Positions 33,908 through 43,400 of a stretch of 64,000 nucleotides of DNA are shown piece after piece. The stretch lies in assembly GCA_028287465.1 (NCBI GenBank), contig JAQBPO010000050.1, positions 62,001-126,000 of the forward strand, in the 5' to 3' direction. Both the position numbers and the translations under genes were made by a program. The DNA is from Fibrobacterota bacterium. Lineage in GTDB: Bacteria; Fibrobacterota; Fibrobacteria; UBA11236. The notes under the pieces are model-generated. The model searched no databases. It had not been told where the DNA came from and saw only the letters and a list, made by a program, of their open reading frames with translations. Position 1 is the stretch's first letter. Each line of letters starts with the position of its first letter.

Positions 33908-35463
33908 CGTACCGCTTCGGTTACCTATACGCGCTGATCCTCGCCGGAACCATCGCCTCGCCAGCTCGTTCCGAAGGCGGATCGGACGCCTGCGCCGCGG
34001 GCAAGCGCCTATATATGGAAAAGTGCAGCCAATGCCACGGGGAATCCGGGGACGGAAAAGGCGTGGGCGCGGATTTCTTCAATCCCCGGCCGCGCGACTT
34101 CACTTCCGGCGCGTTCAAGTTGCGCACCACGGAGAGCGGCGAATTGCCCACCGGCGGGGATCTGGCCAAGGTGATACGCAATGGCATGCCTTATACGGGG
34201 ATGCCGGCCTGGCCGCGGTTCTCGGACGGGGAGGTGGCTGATCTGGTCTGCTTCCTGAAGACCCTGAACCCGGATTTCGCGGATACTTCGGTCCATCCCA
34301 AAACCGTTACCGTTCCCAAGCCGCCTGCCTACCGGGAGGAGTCCGCCCGGAAAGGCAGGGCCATCTATGAGGAGAACAAGTGCCTGGACTGCCATGGCTC
34401 GTTGGGCCGCGGGGACGGGGAATCCGCACCCACCCTCAAGGACGATTGGGGGAACCCCATCCGGCCCGCCGATTTGACGCGCCGTTGGACCTTCCGGGGG
34501 GGCCATAGGCGGGAGGACATCTATCGGACCTTCATGACCGGCTTGAACGGCACTCCCATGCCCTCCTTCATGGCCTCGGTAAAGGAAGAGGACCGGTGGC
34601 CGCTGGTGGATTACGTGTATTCCCTTTCCAAGGGGGACGATCCCGGCTACGCGAGCATGGTGACCGCGGTATCCGCCAAGTTACCCAAGGACGCAGACGG
34701 AATCCGGGAAGCCCTGGCCCGGTCCAAACCCGCCTTGTTTCCCGTGATCGGACAGGTAATCGAAGGACGGCGGAATTTCTTCCCGGCCGCGAATGCCGTG
34801 GAGGTGCGCGCGGCCTACGATTCGGAATCGGTGGCCATCCTGGTTTCCTGGCATGATATGAGCCCCCAGACATCCGGATCCAATTCGCCTTTGGCATCGA
34901 AGGGGGATTCCTCGCGGGCGCCCCTCACGGATGCGGTCGCCTTGCAGATCCCCTTCAAGGCCCCGGAGGGCAATGCCAAACCGTATTTCCTCGCCGGCGA
35001 TAAGAAGAATCCCGTGGAGTTCCGGTTCGCCGATCTGGGGAAAGGCGAAATCCGGGACTTCCTGGGAAAGGGCTGGAGCGGGCTGACGGCTTCCGGCGCG
35101 GCGGTAAAGGCGGATGCCCGCTATGACTCGGGCGAATGGTCCGTCCTCTTCCTGCGCCCGCGGAGGCCGGCCAAAGGGTTGGCCATGGATCGAGGGGTCT
35201 TCGTCCCGATCGCATTCTCCGTATGGGACGGGTTCAGCGGCGAGAGCGGGGAACATGGGGGGGTAACCTCCTGGTATACCTTGTACCTGAAGCCTCCCGA
35301 GGAGGGGAGCCCGATCCTTCCCGCCGCCGCAAGGGCCCTGGCGGCCCTGGCGGCCGGCGCCGCGATCGTATTCGCCGCGCGCTTCCGGCTGGGAAGGCCG
35401 GGCGCCGCGGCCCTGTCAAAAAGTCATTTATCCGTCGATACGGAAAGCGGAGATCCACGCTAG
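33904..35463 (+). CDS. Diheme cytochrome c with EB_dh-like (ethylbenzene dehydrogenase-type) haem-b domain
   Basis: 519 residues with a signal peptide. Cytochrome domain 1 has CSQCH at 41-45 and domain 2 has CLDCH at 160-164 with TGLNGTPMPSF around the Met ligand. Residues about 275-480 resemble the EB_dh domain, a beta-sandwich that can bind haem b (VEVRAAYDSESVAILVSWHD; VALQIPFKA; WSVLFLRPRRPAKGL; FVPIAFSVWDGFSGE). A membrane helix (AAARALAALAAGAAIVFAA) lies near the C-terminus, with a short basic tail inside. It overlaps the preceding gene by four bases. Its two cytochrome domains are paralogous to the next gene's. Confidence 0.85.
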   Translation: MTYRFGYLYALILAGTIASPARSEGGSDACAAGKRLYMEKCSQCHGESGDGKGVGADFFNPRPRDFTSGAFKLRTTESGELPTGGDLAKVIRNGMPYTGMPAWPRFSDGEVADLVCFLKTLNPDFADTSVHPKTVTVPKPPAYREESARKGRAIYEENKCLDCHGSLGRGDGESAPTLKDDWGNPIRPADLTRRWTFRGGHRREDIYRTFMTGLNGTPMPSFMASVKEEDRWPLVDYVYSLSKGDDPGYASMVTAVSAKLPKDADGIREALARSKPALFPVIGQVIEGRRNFFPAANAVEVRAAYDSESVAILVSWHDMSPQTSGSNSPLASKGDSSRAPLTDAVALQIPFKAPEGNAKPYFLAGDKKNPVEFRFADLGKGEIRDFLGKGWSGLTASGAAVKADARYDSGEWSVLFLRPRRPAKGLAMDRGVFVPIAFSVWDGFSGESGEHGGVTSWYTLYLKPPEEGSPILPAAARALAALAAGAAIVFAARFRLGRPGAAALSKSHLSVDTESGDPR

Positions 35464-35508
35464 GTTCATTGATGCGGGCATGCGATTCATGCAGGAAGGA
35501 ACTCCGGG

Positions 35509-36447
35509 ATGATGCGAACGGGAACCGGTAACGCGATGTACGCGGCCATGATCGCGGCGGGGTTTTTCGCGGTCGCCCAGGCCGACGGAACCCTTCCGAC
35601 CGGATTGATCGGGAGAGGGGAACAGGTCTACCAGAAGGATTGCGCCGCCTGCCATGGGGACCTGGGGAACGGGGCCGGTCCGGCCGCGCGTTTCCTATCG
35701 CCCAAGCCGCGCAATTTCAGTACCGGCATGTACAAGTTCCGCAGCACGCCCAGCGGCGAGCTCCCTACGGACGCCGATCTCCTCCGCGTCCTGGAATCCG
35801 GCGTGCCGGGAACCCAGATGCCTCCCTGGAAGGGCATCCTCACCTTGCAGGAGCGGATGGATGTCATCGCCTACATCAAGACCTTCTCCTCCGATTTCCT
35901 GGAAGCGCCCGCCGCTCCGATAGCGATCCCGGAACCGCCCCCTTCCACCCCGGCCTCGGTGACGGAAGGGAAAATGGTCTATATGCTTATGGAGTGCTGG
36001 TCCTGCCATGGGGGGAAAGGCAAGGGGAACGGCAAATCCGGCCAGACCTTGAAGGACGACTGGGGCCAGAAAATCCTGTCGTGGAACCTCACCCGCTCCT
36101 CTTACAAGGGGGGAAACGATCCTGCCGCGCTCTATCGCACCTTCACCACGGGGCTCAACGGCACTCCCATGCCCGCCTACGCGCTGGACGGATTCCTCAT
36201 CAGCGGCGATGCGGCGGTGGACCCGGCCAAATATTCCGAAGCCTACCCCGCGGCCGAAATCGATCAACTGAAGGATTGGCTGAGGACGCAACCGCCCGAG
36301 GCCTCCTTGCAGAAGATGTCCGCCGAGCAACGGAGCGCTCTGGGCGAGCGGAGGAAATGGGCCCTGGTCCATTATATCCGTTCGCTCATCGTGAACCGGA
36401 ATTACTTCGTGCGCATGTTCACCGAAGACACCGAGATCACCCGCTAG
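35509..36447 (+). CDS. Periplasmic diheme cytochrome c
   Basis: 312 residues with a signal peptide (MYAAMIAAGFFAVAQA). Haem motifs are CAACH (45-49) and CWSCH (163-167). Each domain shares long matching segments with the preceding gene: PRPRDFTSGAFKLRTT versus KPRNFSTGMYKFRST, and TLKDDWG plus TGLNGTPMP in both. This points to a local duplication, with the EB_dh and membrane parts lost or never gained here. It has a C-terminal extension ending in YFVRMFTEDTEITR. GGAAGGA lies upstream of the ATG. It probably relays electrons across the periplasm to the bd-like complex. Confidence 0.92.
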   Translation: MMRTGTGNAMYAAMIAAGFFAVAQADGTLPTGLIGRGEQVYQKDCAACHGDLGNGAGPAARFLSPKPRNFSTGMYKFRSTPSGELPTDADLLRVLESGVPGTQMPPWKGILTLQERMDVIAYIKTFSSDFLEAPAAPIAIPEPPPSTPASVTEGKMVYMLMECWSCHGGKGKGNGKSGQTLKDDWGQKILSWNLTRSSYKGGNDPAALYRTFTTGLNGTPMPAYALDGFLISGDAAVDPAKYSEAYPAAEIDQLKDWLRTQPPEASLQKMSAEQRSALGERRKWALVHYIRSLIVNRNYFVRMFTEDTEITR

Positions 36448-36465
36448 ACCATGGGAGTCCGGACC

Positions 36466-37221
36466 ATGAAACCGAATTGGAAGTTGCTCGCGGCGGCGGC
36501 GGTGCTCGCGGCCCTGTGGGGATGCATGAAGGCCGGGGACGGCGTCGGCCTGGACGCATCCGGAAAAACCGTTCCGTTCTGCACCGCCCATCCGGGTGAT
36601 CCCTCTTGCGTCGTGGCCGTGGATCCCTGCATCGCCAATCCATCCGGCCCGACCTGCGCCGACCCATGCCTGAAGAACCCGCTATCCCAGGCCTGCTCCC
36701 TTTCCGCCTGCCTGAAAAACCCCGCGGCGCCCGGCTGCACGGTCATGGATTGCGCGAAAACGCCGACGGCGCCGGGATGTTCCGTTAACGTGTGCCTTGC
36801 CAATCCCAAGGCGCCCGGTTGCTCGGTGGACGTGTGCGTGGCCAATCCCGCCGCCGCCGAATGCCAGCCCAAGACCCGCTTCAGCGAGGTGCTTCCCATC
36901 CTCAAGGACCAATGCGAGCAATGCCATTCCCCCGGGGGCGCCGGCTATGGCCAAGGGAAGCTGAACATGACGGCGGACAGCGCGTTCGCCAACCTGGTGG
37001 GCGTCCTGGTCGCGCAGCAATCCGTGGCTCCCGGTTGGAAACGCGTCAATCCGGGATTGCCGGACAGTTCCATGCTCATCATCAAGCTCACGGGAGGCGC
37101 CTCGCCCAAGCTCCCGAACGGAAAAACCTACGGCGCCGGAATGCCCTTGGGGAAATCCTCCCTTCCCGACGTTTCCATCCAGACCATCCGCAAATGGATC
37201 GCCGACGGAGCCTTGAAATGA
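36466..37221 (+). CDS. Lipoprotein monohaem cytochrome with seven C-x8-C repeats
   Basis: 251 residues from the ATG at 36466 (GGGAG upstream), with lipobox ALWGC (Cys20). Residues 39-133 contain seven Cys pairs, each exactly C-x8-C (39/48, 55/64, 68/77, 82/91, 96/105, 110/119, 124/133). The last five repeat every 14 residues with the pattern CLxNPxAPGCSVxV. A C-terminal cytochrome c domain follows, with CEQCH at 150-154 and conserved VNPGLPDSSMLIIKLTGG and AGMPLGKSSL, typical of planctomycete-type cytochromes. The repeats look like a disulfide-braced stalk holding the haem away from the membrane. The stop overlaps the next gene (ATGA). Confidence 0.85.
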   Translation: MKPNWKLLAAAAVLAALWGCMKAGDGVGLDASGKTVPFCTAHPGDPSCVVAVDPCIANPSGPTCADPCLKNPLSQACSLSACLKNPAAPGCTVMDCAKTPTAPGCSVNVCLANPKAPGCSVDVCVANPAAAECQPKTRFSEVLPILKDQCEQCHSPGGAGYGQGKLNMTADSAFANLVGVLVAQQSVAPGWKRVNPGLPDSSMLIIKLTGGASPKLPNGKTYGAGMPLGKSSLPDVSIQTIRKWIADGALK

Positions 37222-38333
37222 AGCCTCTCCAGCCAGGAACGCGTATCTCCCGCAAAGCAAACGGAATGATTCGATTCGCGGCCGTAATGGGCCTGGCCGC
37301 CGGAATCGTCTCGGCGGAACCCTATATCGCCGTGCGTACCGGATTCAAATGCAGCCAGTGCCATGTGAACAGGACCGGCGGCGGCAAGCGCACGGAATTC
37401 GGGAACGTCTTTTCCCAGTACAAACTGCTCATGGCCTCCCCCTTGAACGACAGCCTGCCCTACAGCTTCGACCCCAAGCTGAACAAGTCCATTTCCATCG
37501 GCGCGAACTGGCGCGTGGAACAGGTGCGGAGCATGGCCTATAAGCACCAAGGGCAGGAAGCCGCGTCGAAGGATGAGGTGGTGATCCGCGAGAGCAACCT
37601 GTACGTGAATATCGAACTGGTCAAGAACTTCCTGACCGCCTACCTGGACGAGACCATGGCGGGCAGCGTCTCCAACCGCGAGTTCTACGGCATGGTCGCC
37701 CTGCCTGGGAACAGTTATCTGAAGTTCGGGAACATGCTGCTCCCCTACGGTTTCCGCCTGATGGACGACGATGCCTTCGTGCGGAACAATACCAACTATA
37801 CCTACAACCGCCACGACCTGGGCTATGAGGCCGGGATTGAACCGGGGCCATTCTCCCTGATCGCGAACGTCACCAATGATCAGCTGTCCAGCGTCGGCTC
37901 GGTGGTGTTCCGCGACATGCCCGTGCTCAGGACCTTCAGGCTGGGAGGTTCCTATGGGACCGGGATCCGGAAAAAGGAACGAGGCAAGAATCCCACGTAC
38001 GGCGCCTTCGGCGGGTTCGCCTTGGGCATGTTCACGGTCCTGGCGGAGCGGGATTGGATCAAGAACGACTCCATCCGCTCCATGGCGGACTATGCCGAAT
38101 TGGATTTCCTCCCCAGGCAGGGCCTCAATTTCAAGTTCGCCTACGAATACCTGTGGCCCGACCGGAACGTCCCCGTCGCCGTCAACGGCAGGAGCCGGAT
38201 GGTCGTTGGCGCGGAGCCCTTCATCACCCAATTCATGCAGATCGGGCTGTATTACCGCAAGAACGACTGGATCCCGCAGAACCTGGCCAAGAACCAGGAC
38301 GAGATATTCGGGCGGCTCCACGTCTTCTTCTAG
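37218..38333 (+). CDS. Outer-membrane beta-barrel protein carrying one haem c
   Basis: 371 residues. A signal peptide (MIRFAAVMGLAAGIVSA) is followed immediately by an N-terminal CSQCH haem motif at 45-49 in the context RTGFKCSQCHVNRTGGGKR. The rest consists of alternating strands typical of a porin-like barrel (SISIGANWRVEQV, NLYVNIELVKNFLTAYLDET, FMQIGLYYRKNDWIPQ), ending RLHVFF with a terminal Phe. I infer a haem at or in the mouth of an outer-membrane channel, as in porin-cytochrome conduits. ATG at 37218 overlaps the previous stop; an ATG at 37266 would give a shorter leader. Confidence 0.82.
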   Translation: MKPLQPGTRISRKANGMIRFAAVMGLAAGIVSAEPYIAVRTGFKCSQCHVNRTGGGKRTEFGNVFSQYKLLMASPLNDSLPYSFDPKLNKSISIGANWRVEQVRSMAYKHQGQEAASKDEVVIRESNLYVNIELVKNFLTAYLDETMAGSVSNREFYGMVALPGNSYLKFGNMLLPYGFRLMDDDAFVRNNTNYTYNRHDLGYEAGIEPGPFSLIANVTNDQLSSVGSVVFRDMPVLRTFRLGGSYGTGIRKKERGKNPTYGAFGGFALGMFTVLAERDWIKNDSIRSMADYAELDFLPRQGLNFKFAYEYLWPDRNVPVAVNGRSRMVVGAEPFITQFMQIGLYYRKNDWIPQNLAKNQDEIFGRLHVFF

Positions 38334-38372
38334 AGATACACGAGCGAACATCAACCCAACCGGAGGAACGCC

Positions 38373-39089
38373 ATGAAAATCATATCCAAAGTCCCCGCCA
38401 TCATCCTCGCCTTGTCCATGTGCGCCATGGCGCAATACAAGGGCGGGGCGGTCGCCAACGGCGGCTCCATCAGCGGCACGGTCAAGGTCAAGGGCAAGCC
38501 GCCGGCGGACGAGGAGAAAATCGTCCATAAGAACGAAGCGACCTGCGGGGCGAAGATGGCCGCCCAGAAATACGTGGTGGGCGCGGGCGGCGGGGTGAAA
38601 TGGGCCGTGGTCCGGATCGACGGGATCAAGGAAGGCAAGGCCATGGATGCCGCGCCGCTCTTCTACGACAATCTGGGTTGCCGCTTCGAGCCCCATGTCA
38701 TGGTGGCCCCGGCCGGCGCGACCCTGAAGGTCCGCAACGAGGACGATATGCTGCACAACTCCCATTTCTTCCTGGTGGAAGGGGCCGCCAAGAAAAACCT
38801 GATCAACATGGCCTTGCCGAAGAAGGGCCAGGTCATCGAGAACGCCAAGATCCTGCGTAAGGAGGGCCTGGTGGCCGTCCAATGCGACGCCCATGATTTC
38901 ATGCAGGGATACATCTGGGTCCTGTCCAACCCGTACGGCGCCGTTTCCGGGGACAATGGCGAATTCAGCCTTTCCGACGTTCCGGCGGGCGTGCACAAAC
39001 TGAAGATCTGGCACGAAGGCTTCGGCGAGAAGGAAGTCACCGTGACCGTCGCGGCGGGCAAGGACTCGAAGGTGGCCGTCGAGTTCTGA
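38373..39089 (+). CDS. Cupredoxin-like periplasmic protein with a C-terminal CarbopepD_reg-like domain
   Basis: 238 residues with a signal peptide ending near SMCAMAQ. A blue-copper-like domain spans about 30-185: ligands are likely His128 or His131 (in NEDDMLHNSHFF), Cys171, His174 and Met177 (QCDAHDFMQGY), the type-1 copper arrangement C-x2-H-x2-M. Residues about 186-238 (GAVSGDNGEFSLSDVPAGVH, then KLKIWHEGF) match a small carboxypeptidase-regulatory-like fold. It could carry single electrons between the cytochromes, or supply copper. It lies 39 bases after the barrel gene. Confidence 0.83.
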   Translation: MKIISKVPAIILALSMCAMAQYKGGAVANGGSISGTVKVKGKPPADEEKIVHKNEATCGAKMAAQKYVVGAGGGVKWAVVRIDGIKEGKAMDAAPLFYDNLGCRFEPHVMVAPAGATLKVRNEDDMLHNSHFFLVEGAAKKNLINMALPKKGQVIENAKILRKEGLVAVQCDAHDFMQGYIWVLSNPYGAVSGDNGEFSLSDVPAGVHKLKIWHEGFGEKEVTVTVAAGKDSKVAVEF

Positions 39090-39125
39090 CGGTCGCACCC
39101 ACTCACTCAAGACGATATCCCGGAC

Positions 39126-40391
39126 ATGGCAACCGAAACCCCCGATTCCCCGCTGCCCTATCTGGTGGCGGTCAATCTCACCAAGCGGTGCAATCTCAAT
39201 TGCGCCCACTGTTACATGGACGCCCAGCAACGGATGTCCATCACCGAAGGGGAGATGGAAGACGAGGAGGTCTTCGGCCTGTTCCGGGAAATCGGTTCCC
39301 GCGCTCCCGGCACCATCATCGTCCTGACCGGCGGAGAGCCGATGCTGCATCCGGGCCTGGACGGCTTCGTGCGGGCGGGTTCGGCGGAGGGGCTCAGGAT
39401 GGTGTTGGGGACGAACGGCGTGCTGCTGACGGAAAAACGGGCGGAAGCCCTGAAGCAGGCGGGCCTGGAAGGGATGGGCATCAGCCTCGATTCCATCCGG
39501 GCGAAAGCGCATGATTCCTTCCGCGGCATGACCGGGGCCTTCGAAAAGACCTGCGAAGCGGTCCGCATCTGCCGACGCGCGGGCATCCACGCCCAGGTGC
39601 ATTTCACGGTCACGCGCTGGAACCGGACCGAGGTGGCGCAAGCGGTGGAGATGGCCCGGGATCTGGGGGCCGCGATCATCAATTTCTTTTTCCTGGTCTG
39701 CGTCGGACGGGGCCAGGGGTCCATGGACCTGGCCCCGTCCGAATACGAATCCTCCTTGAAGGAGATCGCCGCCCTCCAGAAATCCTCCCGGGGCATCCTG
39801 GTCCAGACCCGGTGCACGCCCCATTTCAAGCGCATCCTGCATGATGCCGATCCCCAATCCCCTTATACCCGGGCAACCGGATACGATGGGGGCGGATGCC
39901 TGGCCGGCACCCATTACTGCCGCATCACGCCCAAAGGGGAAGTGACGCCTTGCCCTTATATGGAACTCTCCGCGGGCAATATCCGCACGGAGGGATTCTG
40001 GGGAGTATGGGACCAATCCCGCCTTTTCCAATCCATGCGCGATCCCTCCCTGTTGGAAGGCCGCTGCGGATCCTGCGAGTTCAAGCTCCTCTGCGGAGGC
40101 TGCCGTGCGCGCGCCCTGGTGGAGGGAAACCTGATGGCGGAAGATCCCAGCTGCGAATACGTGCCCGCGGGAGGCGAGGTCCTGAAGGTGGCGGAGGAAA
40201 ACGCGGCCCTTACGGTCGCCTGGACACCCGAAGCCCTGGACAGGTTGAAAAAGATGCCGGTTTTCCTCAGGCCCATGGTCAAACGGAAACTGGAAGAGAG
40301 GGCCAGGGCCGAAGGAGTCGCGGTCACGCCGGAATTGATGGCCCGCCACCGCCTGGAGCGGGAACGGGAACTGGGTTTGAAATTCAAATGA
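39126..40391 (+). CDS. Radical SAM/SPASM enzyme (NirJ/AhbD-like) with C-terminal PCP_red-like domain
   Basis: 421 residues. The radical SAM cluster motif CNLNCAHC is at 22-29, with LTGGEPMLHP and GISLDSIRAKAHDSFRG following, as in NirJ/AhbC/AhbD haem-modifying enzymes. The SPASM auxiliary-cluster region has CRITPKGEVTPCPYM, CGSCEFKLLCGGCRA and a final Cys near 343. Residues about 368-415 (VAWTPEALDRLKKMPVFLRP...) resemble PCP_red, the small domain at the end of protochlorophyllide reductase subunit B. The target is unknown: a tetrapyrrole or a peptide. The neighbouring gene contains many copies of the same small domain, which links the two. Confidence 0.85.
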   Translation: MATETPDSPLPYLVAVNLTKRCNLNCAHCYMDAQQRMSITEGEMEDEEVFGLFREIGSRAPGTIIVLTGGEPMLHPGLDGFVRAGSAEGLRMVLGTNGVLLTEKRAEALKQAGLEGMGISLDSIRAKAHDSFRGMTGAFEKTCEAVRICRRAGIHAQVHFTVTRWNRTEVAQAVEMARDLGAAIINFFFLVCVGRGQGSMDLAPSEYESSLKEIAALQKSSRGILVQTRCTPHFKRILHDADPQSPYTRATGYDGGGCLAGTHYCRITPKGEVTPCPYMELSAGNIRTEGFWGVWDQSRLFQSMRDPSLLEGRCGSCEFKLLCGGCRARALVEGNLMAEDPSCEYVPAGGEVLKVAEENAALTVAWTPEALDRLKKMPVFLRPMVKRKLEERARAEGVAVTPELMARHRLERERELGLKFK

Positions 40392-40432
40392 AGCCGCCGT
40401 CTCTCCTCATGGGAAGCGGTTGAAGGGAAGTC

Positions 40433-43400
40433 ATGCAAGAGAACACGGCCAGACATCCGCTTCCGGAAGCGAGGGTGCGCGTAGAGGAAAGCGGCTTGCG
40501 CGTGGACCTGGAGACCGGTCCCGTCTCCCTGCCCATGCAATCGCTACCGGAGCGCTACGTGGAATGGATCGAACAGGGCCGCCGGGCCATGTACGATAAG
40601 TTGATGGGGAAGGGCAATCCGGCCTTTTTCACGTCGCACCTCCCGGTCATGATCACGCAATCCTTGGATCAGGCCTTTCCTTTCAATTGCGGGAACAAGG
40701 GCGTAGGATTCCTGCCCAAGCAGGAACACCTCGCCGGCTTCGTCCGGTTGTTCCGGGACACCATCGAGCGCACCCGCGGCCGGCCCTGGCAGGAATCCCT
40801 GAAGGAGCGGATCGAGGCCGTTTCCAGTTTCTATTTCGACCGGGATAAGATCGATTACCGGGCCTTGAGCAGCCTGGAGATTTTCGAAAAGACCACCTTC
40901 AGGAACCTTTCCCGGACGCCGCTCGCGGCGCTGCATTATACCGGCAACGCCCCGGACTATATCAGCTTCCAGGTGAACGCGGCCGTAGAGGTGATCGGTC
41001 CGGACGACCCGCGCCATGAATTCGTCAAGCTCGCGCGGGTCATGTTCGAATACGACAGCTTCCACATTTCCCAGCATGAATTCCCGTACGCCTATGTCTT
41101 CTGGATTTCCTCCATCCACGACAAGACGCCTTTCCGGGTTCCGGAAAAGGACGGCAAGGTCATCACGCTGCCCTCCAAAGGCGGGATGAAATGGGATCCC
41201 GAGGCCATCGGATCCATAAATCGCGCGCCGGGGATGATCCGGCAGTTCATCACCGAGCAAATCGAGAAGTACGCCAAGGATCGCGGCTTCACCGAGATCA
41301 CCATGGACCTGATGAAGGAGGCGCGTGAGGTGTTGGAGCGCCCCCCCAAGGAAGGCGAGGCCCCCAAGGATGCGCCCGTCAAGCCGGAGGCGCCTGTTCC
41401 TAAACCTGAGGAAGTGTCCGTACCGCCGCGCGAGGACTGGAAATACTCCCGCATCTACGTGGGCCTGGACAGCTCGGATCCGTCGAATGAAGCGATGCTG
41501 CTGGCCATGGATATCGGCAAGCGCGAAGGCGCCCGCATGGTGGGCAGCCATGTCTATGCGGCCAAGATGCACGACAACCGGTTCCGCGCCATGGAGGGCG
41601 GCCTGCCCGAGGAGTTCCAGCAGGAAAAAGAGTTGAACCGCCAACGCAAAATCCATGACAGCCTCATCACCAAGGGTCTGGAACTCATCACCGACTCCTA
41701 CCTGGAAACCATGGCGAAGGCGTGCGAAGGGGAAAAGCTACCCTTCACGGCCGTGAGCCTGGAAGGCAGGAACTGGAAGGCCATGGTGGAGGACGCCAAC
41801 GGCCATGACTATGATCTGGTGGCCTTGGGCGCGCACGGCATCGGGCGCGTCGGCCACTCCCAACTGGGGAGCGTGGCGGAACGGATGCTGCGGCGCGTCC
41901 ATCGCGACGTCCTGCTTTGCAAGTTGAAGGCATCGGAAAACGCTTCCGATACCATAGTGGTCTGCCTGGACGGCAGCACGCGGAGCTGGGGGGGCCTGCA
42001 AAGGGCCATGCGCCTGGCGAAGACGTTCGACAAGAAACTGGTGGCCGTTTCCGCGTTCGATCCCTATTTCCATTACGCCATGTTCAAGAGCCTGAACAAG
42101 ACCCTGACCGAAAAGGCGAGGAAGGTGTTCAAGTTCGAGGAGCAGGAAAAGCTCCATGAGGACATCATCGATTCGGGCCTGGCGAAGATCTACCAGTCCT
42201 ACCTGAACATCGCCAAGCGGCTCGCGGACGAGGCCGGAGTGCCCATCGAAATCCGCCTGCTGGACGGAAAGCCTTTCGAAAAGATCCTGCAGCTCGTCCA
42301 GAAGTCGCCGCCATGGCTCCTCGTGGTCGGTAGGATCGGGTTCCATAGCGAGGAGGACATGGACATCGGCGGCAATACGGAGAACCTGTGCCGGCTGGCG
42401 CCTTGCAATATGCTGGTGGTGGATTCCCGGGCCAAGCCGCCCGTCGAATTCCAGGCCGAAGAGACCGTAAGCTGGACCACGGAGTCCAAGGCCCGCATGC
42501 AACGCGTTCCCGCCATGGCCCAGGCCATGGCCATGAAGGCCGTCCAGAACTATTGCGTGGCCGAAGGCCATACCGTGGTGACGGAATCCATCCTGAACGC
42601 GGCCTTGAAGACCCTGCTTCCGGCGGAAGCCCTGGCCCGCATGGGCATCGTGGATTCCGACGACGCCAAGGAGCGGGACGCCCACGACAAGATCGCTTTG
42701 AGTTTCAAATGCCAAGCTTGCGGCCATGTCCATCACGGGTCCCGGCCCCAGTCCTGCCCCATCTGCGGCATGGGCGGGCATATGTTCAAGCTGTCGGAGA
42801 GCGCCATCGTCGAGGATGGACAGGCTTTGGAAACCCTGGGCAACCGGCAATTGATCTGGGAGAAGACCGCCATGGCCGCCTTGCAAGGGGTGACGGACCC
42901 GACCATGCGCGTCCAGATCCGCAACCGGCTCGAGAAACGGGCCCTGACCCAGCGTATCACGTCGGTGACCTTGGAGATGGTGGAAAAGGAAAAGGAGGGA
43001 TCGGGACTGCATGCGCAATTGGCCCAGGCGGTACCGCTCCCAGGTGCGCCGGAAGCCGTTCCCGCGGCCTTTCCCGCGGCCGGACAGGTGGACGGAGTCG
43101 CGTGGACCGAGGACGCGGTCAAGCGGTTGGAAAAGGTTCCGGAAGGCTTCATGCGCAAAGCCGCCAAGGGAATGGTGGAGGAGTTCGCCAAGTCGGCCGG
43201 ACATGGCGAGATCACCTTGGAAGTGGCCGAAGCGGGGTTGGGCAAAGCCCGGGAAAAGATGCATGCGAGCATGGCCGGCGGCGGCCATGGCGAAGCCGCA
43301 CCGGTAGCGGAGAGTGCGGCCTGGGAATGCCACCTGTGCGGCATCGTCAAGGATGGGGCCAAGCCTTCGGTTTGCGGCAATTGCGGTACGGGCCATTTCG

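Noticed and set aside
37128-40349. 1073-codon open frame on the minus strand
   Set aside because: It lies opposite four well-supported cytochrome, cupredoxin and radical SAM genes. Its product is rich in His, Gly, Pro and Arg without domains, as expected for antisense frames in GC-rich coding DNA.
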